The notes beneath the pieces are model-generated. The model searched no databases. It saw only the letters and a program-made list of their open reading frames with translations, and was not told the origin of the DNA. The translations under genes were made by a program, and so were the position numbers. A stretch of DNA of 6,998 nt from Bacteroidetes bacterium GWA2_31_9b. GTDB lineage: Bacteria; Bacteroidota; Bacteroidia; Bacteroidales; UBA12077. Location: assembly GCA_001769005.1 (NCBI GenBank), contig MENE01000060.1, positions 1 through 6,998 of the forward strand, read 5' to 3'. Shown piece after piece: positions 1 through 6,998 of this stretch; positions within the stretch are counted from its first letter, which is position 1, and every line of letters begins with the position of its first letter.

Positions 1-303
1 ACCAGTTCCATTTACAACAAAAGCTTCTGCAGGTAAATCAGCACTAGTACTATCAATTACTAAAGCAACTGTAATCTCTGTTTTTGGAAGTTTGCCCCAT
101 ACAGAAAGGCCAATAGTAAATGTAGTAGATTCAGTTAAAGGGTTAACAGAAATTGTTTGATTTGGTGCACTAAGTAATAGGGTACCTGAATCAATATCTG
201 CTGGATCTACACTATCATATAAATATTCATTTTCACCGCAGGACGTAAAAAGTACTAACGTGCTGAAAAGAATTCCAATTATGTATTTAATTTTTTTATT
301 CAT
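1..303 (-). CDS. Accessory surface lipoprotein of the SusCD operon, N-terminal 101 residues (3' end outside window)
   Basis: Reading the minus strand from the ATG at 303-301 gives an open frame of 101 codons running off the window edge. It begins MNKKIKYIIGILFSTLVLF, a Lys-rich n-region and hydrophobic core, followed by TSC with the predicted lipidated cysteine at residue 22. The mature part starts CGENEYLYD, with early acidic residues as often seen in surface-exported Bacteroidota lipoproteins. Residues 41-100 alternate in a beta-strand-like pattern (TLLLSAP, TFTIGLSVWG, TEITVALVID) and end near AEAFVVNG, which resembles the N-terminal Ig/Calx-beta-like sandwich domains (DUF1735 or DUF4843 type) of lipoproteins encoded after susCD pairs. 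The gene starts 33 bases after the susD stop with no terminator between, so it is probably co-transcribed. The lipoprotein call is firm; the domain family is a tentative inference, and a role in ligand capture is inferred from position only. Confidence 0.8.
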   Translation of the reverse strand, partial: MNKKIKYIIGILFSTLVLFTSCGENEYLYDSVDPADIDSGTLLLSAPNQTISVNPLTESTTFTIGLSVWGKLPKTEITVALVIDSTSADLPAEAFVVNGTG

Positions 304-319
304 AATATTTATAATTTTT

Positions 320-337
320 ATTTATTATATAATAAAT
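320..337. repeat. 18-base perfect all-AT palindrome after the susD stop
   Basis: ATTTATTATATAATAAAT reads identically on both strands. It overlaps the first base of the susD stop codon triplet and fills about half of the gap to the next lipoprotein gene. In RNA it could form a weak A/U-only hairpin that might affect mRNA processing or stability between the two cistrons. With no G/C pair and no following U-tract it is not a convincing terminator, and in AT-rich spacer DNA it may be chance. Confidence 0.4.
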
Positions 338-1737
338 TATTCAACATCCCACCATACTCTGTCAATGAGATCAATTCCAACGTTAGAAACATTTGAATTA
401 TATGTTTCTTCTTCTTGTGGATAAGGATATCTTCTTGGAATTTCAGTAGTTACAGCTTCAAAAGGCATACCTAATGTTGGGAAACCTGTTCTTCTCCAAT
501 CGTTGAATGCTTGAACAGTAACATAGTTAGCTAAGTATTTTTGAATCATAATATCTTCTAAAGTTAAAGAAGCTTCGTCCATAGCATCAACATCAGTAGG
601 TAAAGTACCATGACTACCAGTAACATCATCTAAAGAAGCTTCAACTCCATCAATATATGCATCAAATGCATCAGCTGAGTTCGCAGTCATAATATAAGAT
701 TCAGCCATAATAAAGTATAATTCAGCTAAATTCATATGCACAATAGGAGCTGTTGCAGCAGCAGCATAATTTCCAGGTAAAGATCCAGGATCAGAAGTTC
801 CAGGGTCGCTACCTTCAGAACCAGTTGAATACTGAGCTAAACGTGGGTCGTTATTAGCAACTAACATATCAATAAAAGTAGAGCCCATAACTAAGTCACC
901 AGATCTCTCAGACATAAATTGTGCCAATGGATTTTTTGCATTAGCAGCAGTTCCATAATTATCAAAAATATAACCAGCAAAACCATGTACTAAAGCACTA
1001 TCAGCATATTGTAAAGCTTCAGTATAAGCAGAAGCACCATTTACTTTTTGAAGTAATAGTGAATATCTTGCACGTAAAGCATAAGCTGTAGCTAACCACT
1101 GTTCATTATCTCCATCAAAAATCATATCACCTTCAATAGGAAGAATTGATTCTTCTACTGATAATTCAGTTATTGCTTCTGAAAGTAATAAATCAATAGT
1201 AGCATATATTTCTGCTTGAGTATCTAATTTAGGATTCATTAATCCTTCGATATCACCAAGAAATGCTTCAGTATAAGGAATATCATTCCATAAGTTAGTA
1301 GTAAAAGCAAGCAAGTCAGCCATAAGAACTTTAGCTACACCACTAGTATGAATAGATAATGCAATATCATCAGCATTTTTCTCATTTGCTTTACTTATTA
1401 AGATATAAATGTCTTTTCCAGTAACACCATAAATGCTATTCCATAAATTGTTGCAGTTAGCAGGTGTATATACAAAATGTCCTTCAGTTTCTGATTGACG
1501 GTCAACACCATTAAAATACTGCATCCAAATGCCTAGAGTACGAACTGCATCATTACCACCTAAATCATATGCCATATTCGATTGAATTGCAGGAAGTAAA
1601 TATTCCATTGGAACAACTAAAGGAGTGTTTGGATCTTTATTAATATCCGGATCAATCCAAGTATCGCAAGATACAATGAAAACAGATATTAAAAGCACCA
1701 GTACGACGCTTAATATATTATACTTTTTCATTTTCAT
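337..1737 (-). CDS. SusD/RagB-family nutrient-binding outer-membrane lipoprotein (module B)
   Basis: This 466-residue protein is the surface lipoprotein partner of the SusC-like receptor encoded just upstream; by family knowledge it lids the barrel and binds the incoming ligand. Residues 1-23 form a lipoprotein signal peptide with lipobox IVSC and the lipidated Cys at 24. Family marks, best fitting the SusD-like_2 group, are NKDPN (33-37), NDIPYTEAF (151-159, where the family usually has GD), NDPRL (296-300), NLAELYFIMAES (336-347), FNDWRRTGFP (411-420), IPRRYPYP (433-440) and VWWD (461-464). A Gly/Ser/Asp/Pro loop with a doubled SDPG lies at 306-322. The length is normal and the frame intact. 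The start is ambiguous: MKMKK has a second ATG at codon 3, and no Shine-Dalgarno sequence decides between them. It follows susC by 29 bases. The ligand is unknown. Confidence 0.95.
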   Translation of the reverse strand: MKMKKYNILSVVLVLLISVFIVSCDTWIDPDINKDPNTPLVVPMEYLLPAIQSNMAYDLGGNDAVRTLGIWMQYFNGVDRQSETEGHFVYTPANCNNLWNSIYGVTGKDIYILISKANEKNADDIALSIHTSGVAKVLMADLLAFTTNLWNDIPYTEAFLGDIEGLMNPKLDTQAEIYATIDLLLSEAITELSVEESILPIEGDMIFDGDNEQWLATAYALRARYSLLLQKVNGASAYTEALQYADSALVHGFAGYIFDNYGTAANAKNPLAQFMSERSGDLVMGSTFIDMLVANNDPRLAQYSTGSEGSDPGTSDPGSLPGNYAAAATAPIVHMNLAELYFIMAESYIMTANSADAFDAYIDGVEASLDDVTGSHGTLPTDVDAMDEASLTLEDIMIQKYLANYVTVQAFNDWRRTGFPTLGMPFEAVTTEIPRRYPYPQEEETYNSNVSNVGIDLIDRVWWDVE

Positions 1738-1766
1738 AATTTTTAATTTAAATACATTTTTACTAA

Positions 1767-4700
1767 TTAAAAGCTTAATCTTAAACCAAATGTATAAGAT
1801 TTGGTTCCTGGCATATTGAAATAATCCATTCCTTGACCATTAGAAGCACCTAATAAACTGGTTTCAGGATCAATACCTCTATAAGGAGTATTTATCCAAA
1901 GATTTTTACCGGTAAAATAGAGTTCACAACTTTGAATAGGCAATTTTTTCATGAATTTTTTATCAATAGTATAACCTAAAGTTATTTCTCTTAAACGAAT
2001 CCAGCTAGCATCTTCAATAGCACCAGTTGTTGGGCCACCACCAAAGTTACCACCTTGTCCTTCGAACCAAGCTTCACCATTAACAACATAAATGTTATTT
2101 TCAGCTCCGGCAGATACTACATTGTTATCAGCATCTAAATGACCTAGAACTCCATCCCAAATAACTATATTTTCTTCAGGAGTTAAATCTAAGTCAATTG
2201 ATCCATCTGCATTATAATATACTTCACGATTTTCAGTTTCTATTGATGTTCCGAATGAGTTCATTGTAAAACGTGTTCCGTTGTACATTTTACCACCTTC
2301 TTTAATATCAATTAAAGCAGATAATCTAATACCTTTATAAGTAAATGTATTGGTAATATTTGCTGTCCAATCAGGGTTAACAGTTCCTAATGAAATCATA
2401 TTTACATCGTCAGTCATTGGGAAACCATCAGGATAACCATCGGTTGGATCATCATTAATGATTAAATTACCATCAGCGTCTCTGTAATAATCGTATCCAT
2501 AAATACTCTTATATTCTTCACCAGCAACAGCTCTGATTTGTGGATCAACGAAACCACCTAAGAATAAATTTTCAACACCTTCTGCTAATTCAATAACAGG
2601 ATTTTTAAATTTAGTCCAGTTTGCTAAAATATCCCAAGTAAAATCTTTAGTTTTAACAGGAACTAAACCAACTTGAACTTCCCAACCATAAGATTCCATA
2701 ATACCAATGTTCATGTAATTAAATCCAAATCCTGTTGAACGAGCAATAGGAACAGCCATTAATAAGTTTTCGTTTCTGTTTTTAAAATAACCAATATCAG
2801 TAGTGATACGGTCATTTAAGAAATGTAATTCAACACCTACTTCATAAGTTGTCATTAATTCGTGAGTTAAGTCTGGGTTACCCATAGTATATGAATGGTT
2901 AAAACCAGTATATCCATTAAAAGGGAATGCAATACCAGTTGTCCAACCATCACCATTAGCAGCTTGAGTGTATGGAGTAACAGTTGAATAAGGATCTGCT
3001 ATATTTGCAGTAACAGCATAAGAAGCTCTTAATTTACCAAAGTTTAATATTTTATTTCCTTTAAGTACAGGAATTTCTGTGAATATAAAACCTAAGTTAA
3101 CTGATGGATAAAAATAAGCAGCATTATCTTCTGGCATAGTAGTAGCCCATTCGTAACGACCTGTACTACCTAAATAAAGCATATTTTTCCAAGCAATATT
3201 TACATCATAAAATAAAGCAGCTGTTCTAATTTCTTGAATACGAGTATCTGTAGTTTGAGCTGAAGTATTTGATACATCATCGAAATTAGGGATAGATAAA
3301 CCTGTAGCTGAACCATAAACATATTTAAATGTTTCCTGGTACATGTTATGACCTAAAGTAAGTCGAACATTTAAATCTTCCCCAAAATTCTTATTAATGT
3401 TAGCCATTAAGTCAGAGTTAATAATTTGGTTTGAATTCATATACTCATTTACATATCCAGCAGTAGAAGCAGCAGATCCAATAGGCATAACATCTTTATA
3501 TTGTCTATTGTACCAGTCAATACCAGCTTTGTAGTTAAAACTTAACCAATCGGTTGCATCATAAGAAATAAATGCGTTACCCATATAACGGTTTGTATTT
3601 TCATCCCAGTAAATTTCGTTAGCAACCCAATTTGGATTATCATAACCACCACCATTTCTATATGTACGTTGGCTACCATTTTCTAATTTATAACCACCTT
3701 GGTTATCAAATGATGGAGGAGTTCGAAGTAAACCTAACATAACACCTGAAGTATTTGATCCTTGTTGGATATAATTACCTCTTGAATTAACAAATGCCAT
3801 GCTTGATCCAGTTGTTACTTTATCAGATAATTTAGTTTCTGAATTTAAACGAACTGAAGTTCTTCCGAATGTATTATTTGGAATAACACCTTCTTCACTT
3901 CTGTTACCAATAGAAAAATAGTAGCTTGATTTATCATTTGCAGATCTAACACTTAAGTTATTATCATAAGCAACACCTGTTTGAAAGAAATCATATTGAT
4001 CAAATGGTTTTACTTTACCAGCATAATATTCGCTAGATGGATCAATAGTACTTTGACCAACTAGAGCTCCATAAATATCATAATCTGGTTTTGTCCATAC
4101 TGCAGGATCTTTAGAATAAACCAATGTATCCATGTTAGGACCCCAAGCATCATTACGGCCAGTAATCCATTGTCCGCCTGCTCCCTGAGCAAATGTTTGT
4201 TGCATTTCTGCAGTTTGAGATATTTGAGAAATACTTACCGAAGATGAAAAATCAACTTGAAAATCTTGTCCTTTTTTACCTTTTTTTGTTGTGATAATTA
4301 CAACACCATTAGCAGCTTGAACACCGTATAATGCAGTTGCAGCTCCACCTTTAAGAATTGACATTGATTCGATGTCCTCAGGGTTAATATCAATACTACG
4401 ACCTGAAGTAGCAACTCCGTCAACGTCGCCACCACCACCACCTGAAGCAATAGGAGAACCATCAACAATAAATAATGGTTGGTTGTTTCTGGTTAAAGAT
4501 GCAGCACCACGGATTGTTATATAACTTGAAGCACCTGCAGTACCGGCTGAACTGTTTACTTGAACACCAGCAGTACGTGCAGCTAATGAATTAACAACGT
4601 CAGCATTACTAGCTTGAGTTAATTCATCAGCATTGATTGTGCTAACAGAATAACCTAATGCTTTCTTTTCTCTACTTATACCAAGTGCAGTAACTACAAC

Positions 4701-5012
4701 TTGATCTAATTCGAGTACTTCAGATTCCATAACAAAATCAATAACTGATCTACCTCCTATAGCAACTTCCTGAGATTTCATCCCAACAAAGCTAAATACA
4801 AGAGCTTGTGCACTACTAGGAACAGTAATTGAATATTTACCATCCATATCAGTGGTTGTACCAATAGTGGGGTTATCTTTTACCACTACAGATACTCCAG
4901 GGATAGATAGTCCATCCTCAGCGGATGTTACCGTACCTGAAATCTGCATTTGCGCTTGTACGGTAAACCCTACAAACAACAAGAATGCAAGAAAAATTGT
5001 TAGTTTTTTCAT
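1767..5012 (-). CDS. SusC/RagA-family TonB-dependent outer-membrane receptor (module B)
   Basis: This is a complete 1081-residue SusC-like transporter that imports ligand through a TonB-energised barrel in the outer membrane. Residues 1-20 are a Sec signal peptide, probably cut at VQA|Q. Residues 23-96 are a carboxypeptidase-regulatory-like domain (ISGTVTSAEDGLSIPGVSVV, then DMDGKYSI and LVFSFVGMKS). A TonB-box-like stretch LDQVVVTALG lies at about 102-111. The plug covers about 117-245, with YITIRGAASL, PLFIVDGSPI, INPEDIESMSILKGGAATAL and NGVVIITTKKG. The rest is the barrel, with the usual late motifs WIRLREITLGY (1004-1014), GKNLW (1035-1039) and DPET (1048-1051), and a terminal aromatic residue in GLRLSF. 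No STN domain precedes the regulatory-like domain, so it is unlikely to signal directly to an anti-sigma factor. It is the first gene of its operon. The substrate cannot be told from sequence. Confidence 0.97.
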   Translation of the reverse strand: MKKLTIFLAFLLFVGFTVQAQMQISGTVTSAEDGLSIPGVSVVVKDNPTIGTTTDMDGKYSITVPSSAQALVFSFVGMKSQEVAIGGRSVIDFVMESEVLELDQVVVTALGISREKKALGYSVSTINADELTQASNADVVNSLAARTAGVQVNSSAGTAGASSYITIRGAASLTRNNQPLFIVDGSPIASGGGGGDVDGVATSGRSIDINPEDIESMSILKGGAATALYGVQAANGVVIITTKKGKKGQDFQVDFSSSVSISQISQTAEMQQTFAQGAGGQWITGRNDAWGPNMDTLVYSKDPAVWTKPDYDIYGALVGQSTIDPSSEYYAGKVKPFDQYDFFQTGVAYDNNLSVRSANDKSSYYFSIGNRSEEGVIPNNTFGRTSVRLNSETKLSDKVTTGSSMAFVNSRGNYIQQGSNTSGVMLGLLRTPPSFDNQGGYKLENGSQRTYRNGGGYDNPNWVANEIYWDENTNRYMGNAFISYDATDWLSFNYKAGIDWYNRQYKDVMPIGSAASTAGYVNEYMNSNQIINSDLMANINKNFGEDLNVRLTLGHNMYQETFKYVYGSATGLSIPNFDDVSNTSAQTTDTRIQEIRTAALFYDVNIAWKNMLYLGSTGRYEWATTMPEDNAAYFYPSVNLGFIFTEIPVLKGNKILNFGKLRASYAVTANIADPYSTVTPYTQAANGDGWTTGIAFPFNGYTGFNHSYTMGNPDLTHELMTTYEVGVELHFLNDRITTDIGYFKNRNENLLMAVPIARSTGFGFNYMNIGIMESYGWEVQVGLVPVKTKDFTWDILANWTKFKNPVIELAEGVENLFLGGFVDPQIRAVAGEEYKSIYGYDYYRDADGNLIINDDPTDGYPDGFPMTDDVNMISLGTVNPDWTANITNTFTYKGIRLSALIDIKEGGKMYNGTRFTMNSFGTSIETENREVYYNADGSIDLDLTPEENIVIWDGVLGHLDADNNVVSAGAENNIYVVNGEAWFEGQGGNFGGGPTTGAIEDASWIRLREITLGYTIDKKFMKKLPIQSCELYFTGKNLWINTPYRGIDPETSLLGASNGQGMDYFNMPGTKSYTFGLRLSF

Positions 5013-5038
5013 AGATTAAAATTTTAGGTTCATAAATA

Positions 5039-5047
5039 GTTAATTAA
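5039..5047 (+). repeat. GTTAATTAA copy 1, in the presumed 5' leader of susC
   Basis: Exact 9-base word containing the 8-base palindrome TTAATTAA. It lies 27-35 bases ahead of the susC start, downstream of the promoter candidate. Two more copies lie further upstream. It could be a regulator contact or simply AT-rich background. Confidence 0.35.
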
Positions 5048-5066
5048 ATAATAATTATTCAAGGTG

Positions 5067-5095
5067 CTAATGTAATAAAAATATAATTTATACAA
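5067..5095 (-). promoter_or_regulatory. Candidate Bacteroidota-type promoter for the module B operon
   Basis: On the minus strand TTG (5095-5093) is followed after 18 bases by TACATTAG (5074-5067). The known Bacteroidota primary-sigma pattern is a -33 TTG/TTTG and a -7 TAnnTTTG about 17-23 bases apart; the -7 element here matches five of six fixed positions. Transcription would begin around 5060, giving a leader of about 50 bases before the susC ATG. Assigned by eye in very AT-rich DNA, where near-matches are common, so it is a candidate only. Confidence 0.35.
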
Positions 5096-5101
5096 CATTT
5101 C

Positions 5102-5145
5102 TTAATTAACTTTTTTTAACAAAAATTTAAATAATTGTTAATTAA
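5102..5145. repeat. Inverted pair of the TTAATTAAC / GTTAATTAA word just upstream of the promoter candidate
   Basis: TTAATTAAC at 5102-5110 and GTTAATTAA at 5137-5145 form perfect 9-base inverted arms separated by 26 bases. The nearer arm ends 6 bases upstream (in the transcription sense) of the candidate -33 element, a suitable place for an activator site. Because each arm is itself nearly palindromic, two separate dimer sites are as likely as one hairpin. Function is inferred from position only. Confidence 0.35.
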
Positions 5146-5251
5146 TACCCCTAAAATTAGTTTTTGTATATCAATATATATTACCAAAACATTATAAAAA
5201 TTAGTAGTATCTTATGTTGAGTTTCTGAATTAGCAATAAAAACAATATCTA

Positions 5252-5290
5252 TAAAAAAAGCTGTCTTTTTTTTAGGCAGCTTTCTTTTTA
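5252..5290 (-). terminator. Intrinsic terminator of module A
   Basis: On the minus strand an A-rich lead is followed by AAAGCTG (5283-5277), a loop of about 13 bases that can be tightened by one extra C-G pair (5275/5265) beyond an A-C mismatch, then CAGCTTT (5263-5257) running into a further T-tract to 5253. The 7-base stem with a U-tract, placed about 33 bases after the susD stop, is what a rho-independent terminator looks like. It separates module A from the module B operon. Confidence 0.8.
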
Positions 5291-5315
5291 TTAAATTAAA
5301 AAACTATTCATAAAT

Positions 5316-6758
5316 TTAATTTAAATCCCAAAATAGATGAGTCCCTACATCATCACCACCAATTGCATCTGATGCATTTTGGTAATTTATTCCATTTAAT
5401 GTTTGTTCAATTATAGGGTAAGTAAGTCTAACTGGAGTAACAGAAACAGCATCAGGAGGAGCAACCAACACTGGATGATCTAACATTCTCCAACAAGTCC
5501 ATGCTTCAAATCCCCTATTGTATAATGCAATCCATTTTTGAGTTCCAATTTTTTGTTTCCAATCGCCAATTGCAGTTGTATAAGCAACTTCTGGTTGAGC
5601 TAAATAAGTTGTTGCATCAGCAACAGTTCCTCCCCAGAATAATATCGAAGCTGTTATAGCATTATTATAATGCTGTTCAGCAGTACCACCAACAGCAATC
5701 CCTCTTTCAACTGCTTCTGCTAATAAAAATTCCACTTCAGCATAATCAAAAATATCACCTTCAAAAGTAGGAATTTTAATGCCATCAGCAGGATGAGACA
5801 GTGAAGAATAGTTATTTTCAACTCCATTTTCACCACCAACATATGCACCTTCGTACATAGTATAATAATAAGGTCTTCGTGGATCGTTCCAATTATTCAT
5901 TGTGTCAACAAGTGTCATAGATGGAACAAAATCATATCTACCACTAGCTACTAAATCCACATACAATGGATTTGTATTTGGCTGATAACCCAAATAAGAA
6001 AATGTAGCATTTTCTAAATTTGAAGTTATCATTCCATCAGCTAATGCATCTAAAACAGTTGTTTCAACAAATGTTTCTTCAGTAGGAATATCTGCTAATA
6101 ATAATGCCATACGTAATTTAAGTGAATTGGCAAATTTTAACCACATTGTAACATCACCTTGGTAAAGATTATCTACAACACCAAAGCTTCCAAATACAGG
6201 GTCTATTTCGGCCATTGCAGCATCAAGACGTGTGAACAAATCTTTATATATTGTAAGTCCATCATTATAAACAGGATTTAATATTTCAATATCTAAAGCC
6301 TGAGAATAAGGAACATCGCCAAAAGTTTCAACCAATATACTCCAAGTATAAACATTCATTATTTCAATGATTGCAAGTTTATTAGTACGTACTTCTGGAT
6401 CATCTGATGGTAAAAGGGGTGTTTCCAGAATAACCTTTTCTGCTTCCATTAAGTCTTTTAATACATCTCTGTACAATTCTTCCCAGTGTTGTTCTGGAAT
6501 AGTTCTTGTAACTAAATCATAATTACTCTCATCTGTATAAGTAACTTCAGTCCAATATTGCATAATTAACCTGAATATATTATAGTTAACATTACTACTA
6601 ACCAACTGATCTACAAGTTGTTTTTGTGCGCTAGTAAAGAGAGATTCTCCAGGAACAGCAGCAGGATCTTTTGTATTTTCATTCAGATCCTCTAAGTCGG
6701 TACACGAAAATATTATGAATACCGAAAATATAATTGCTAATATCTTTTTCATAATCAT
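5316..6758 (-). CDS. SusD/RagB-family nutrient-binding outer-membrane lipoprotein (module A)
   Basis: This 480-residue protein is the surface ligand-binding partner of the SusC-like receptor whose 3' end lies 8 bases upstream. Residues 1-18 form a lipoprotein signal peptide and the predicted lipidated cysteine is residue 19, followed by acidic TDLED, compatible with surface export. SusD-like_2 family marks are NTKDP (28-32), TFGDVPYSQAL (145-155), WLKFANSLKLRMAL (206-219), NDPRRPYY (291-298), DYAEVEFLLAEA (338-349), FEAWTCWRMLDHP (417-429), RLTYPIIEQTLNGINY (444-459) and FWD near the end. The WRR of the module B protein is WRM here. Its N-terminal region differs strongly from the other SusD in the window. 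The start is ambiguous between codons 1 and 3 (MIMKK), with no Shine-Dalgarno sequence to decide. A terminator follows the gene, so module A ends here without a third lipoprotein. The ligand is unknown. Confidence 0.95.
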   Translation of the reverse strand: MIMKKILAIIFSVFIIFSCTDLEDLNENTKDPAAVPGESLFTSAQKQLVDQLVSSNVNYNIFRLIMQYWTEVTYTDESNYDLVTRTIPEQHWEELYRDVLKDLMEAEKVILETPLLPSDDPEVRTNKLAIIEIMNVYTWSILVETFGDVPYSQALDIEILNPVYNDGLTIYKDLFTRLDAAMAEIDPVFGSFGVVDNLYQGDVTMWLKFANSLKLRMALLLADIPTEETFVETTVLDALADGMITSNLENATFSYLGYQPNTNPLYVDLVASGRYDFVPSMTLVDTMNNWNDPRRPYYYTMYEGAYVGGENGVENNYSSLSHPADGIKIPTFEGDIFDYAEVEFLLAEAVERGIAVGGTAEQHYNNAITASILFWGGTVADATTYLAQPEVAYTTAIGDWKQKIGTQKWIALYNRGFEAWTCWRMLDHPVLVAPPDAVSVTPVRLTYPIIEQTLNGINYQNASDAIGGDDVGTHLFWDLN

Positions 6759-6766
6759 ATTAATTT

Positions 6767-6998
6767 TTAGAATTGTATTTTTATATTAAATCCATAATCG
6801 CGAGTAGAAGGTAAAGAACCTGTCGAGTATCCTTGTAGGTTTCCTGCTCCAAGTCCAGATTCCGGATCTGCATAAGGTAAGTTTTTATAAATTATCCAAA
6901 GATTTGATCCAACAAAACCAACTGATAATCCCTGTATATATAATTTGGATAAATATTTGCTAGGAATATTATATGTTAGTGTAACTTCCCTTAACTTT
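6767..6998 (-). CDS. SusC/RagA-family TonB-dependent receptor, C-terminal 76 residues (5' end outside window)
   Basis: Reading the minus strand from the window edge gives 76 codons and a TAA at 6769-6767. The peptide has the standard SusC C-terminus: KLREVTLTYNIP (residues 1-12 of the fragment), GLSVGFVGSNLW (24-35), NLPYADPESG (39-48), then an SLPSTRDYGF strand (61-70) and a terminal NIKIQF ending in Phe, the aromatic residue typical of outer-membrane barrels recognised by the Bam machinery. It aligns motif by motif with the end of the complete SusC in this window (LREITLGY, GKNLW, DPET) but is clearly a different protein. Only 8 bases separate its stop from the downstream susD start, so the two are co-transcribed. 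The gene is cut by the window edge; nothing suggests a real truncation. Confidence 0.95.
   Translation of the reverse strand, partial: KLREVTLTYNIPSKYLSKLYIQGLSVGFVGSNLWIIYKNLPYADPESGLGAGNLQGYSTGSLPSTRDYGFNIKIQF

Larger units (their letters stand above)
5013..5315 (-). promoter_or_regulatory. Intergenic regulatory region between the two modules
   Basis: This 303-base stretch holds no credible gene on either strand. Near the upstream susD it carries an intrinsic terminator; nearer the downstream susC it is extremely AT-rich, with a promoter candidate and three copies of GTTAATTAA or its reverse complement. No Shine-Dalgarno sequence precedes the susC ATG, as is usual in Bacteroidota. Because transcription from the upstream module seems to stop here, the start point for the module B operon should lie within this stretch. 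Confidence 0.7.

Noticed and set aside
1625..1819. Plus-strand 64-codon open frame across the susC/susD junction
   Set aside because: It lies antisense to the susD signal-peptide region and the susC 3' end, its hydrophobic look comes from AT-rich spacer DNA, and it has no recognisable motif or start signal. It is a shadow frame.
4427..4445. Run of five glycines in the SusC plug domain
   Set aside because: The segment between the VDG strand and the INPEDIES motif is variable and often glycine-rich in this family; the frame continues normally, so it is neither an error nor unusual.
5102..5145. TTAATTAAC / GTTAATTAA inverted pair as the end of a mobile element or an attachment site
   Set aside because: There is no transposase or integrase, no flanking target duplication and no cargo; the spacing suits a regulatory site better.
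5252..5290. Hairpin as a terminator for plus-strand transcription
   Set aside because: The stem also pairs in plus-strand RNA and is followed by a T-rich run, but no plus-strand gene lies ahead of it, so only the minus-strand role is supported.
6767..6998. Broken or truncated receptor gene
   Set aside because: The fragment is an intact SusC C-terminus in frame to a normal stop; it is incomplete only because the window ends.

Overview
The window is AT-rich DNA from a member of the Bacteroidota, carrying parts of two tandem SusC/SusD-type outer-membrane nutrient-uptake modules. All genes read on the minus strand. The phylum call rests on two SusC-like TonB-dependent receptors, each followed by a SusD-like surface lipoprotein, on the lack of Shine-Dalgarno sequences before the starts, and on a TTG / TAnnTTTG-like promoter candidate. 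A marine Bacteroidales or Flavobacteriia-like organism is a guess from base composition and protein style; the window cannot settle it.

Layout in the direction of transcription (high to low coordinates). Module A: the last 76 codons of a SusC-like receptor (6998-6767), then 8 bases, then a complete 480-residue SusD-like lipoprotein (6758-5316), closed by an intrinsic terminator (about 5290-5252). Next is a roughly 300-base non-coding stretch (5315-5013) with a promoter candidate and three copies of a 9-base TTAATTAA-containing word. Module B: a complete 1081-residue SusC-like receptor (5012-1767), a 29-base gap, a complete 466-residue SusD-like lipoprotein (1737-337), a 33-base gap with an 18-base all-AT palindrome, and the first 101 codons of a third lipoprotein (303 to the window edge). 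No terminator is visible inside module B, so its three genes are probably one operon continuing past base 1.

How the genes work together: in this family SusD caps the extracellular face of the SusC barrel, captures a glycan or peptide ligand, and SusC imports it using TonB energy. The third lipoprotein, at the usual place for an accessory surface ligand-binding protein, probably assists capture. Both SusD proteins look like the SusD-like_2 group (SusD/RagB nutrient-binding lipoproteins), but they are clearly diverged from each other, so the two modules probably handle different ligands or are old duplicates. No degradative enzyme, sensor or sigma/anti-sigma gene lies in the window, so the substrate cannot be named. 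I found no mobile element, CRISPR array, RNA gene or broken gene. The region looks like ordinary Bacteroidota accessory uptake DNA; the only parts not explained by known families are the regulatory gap and the identity of the partial third lipoprotein.
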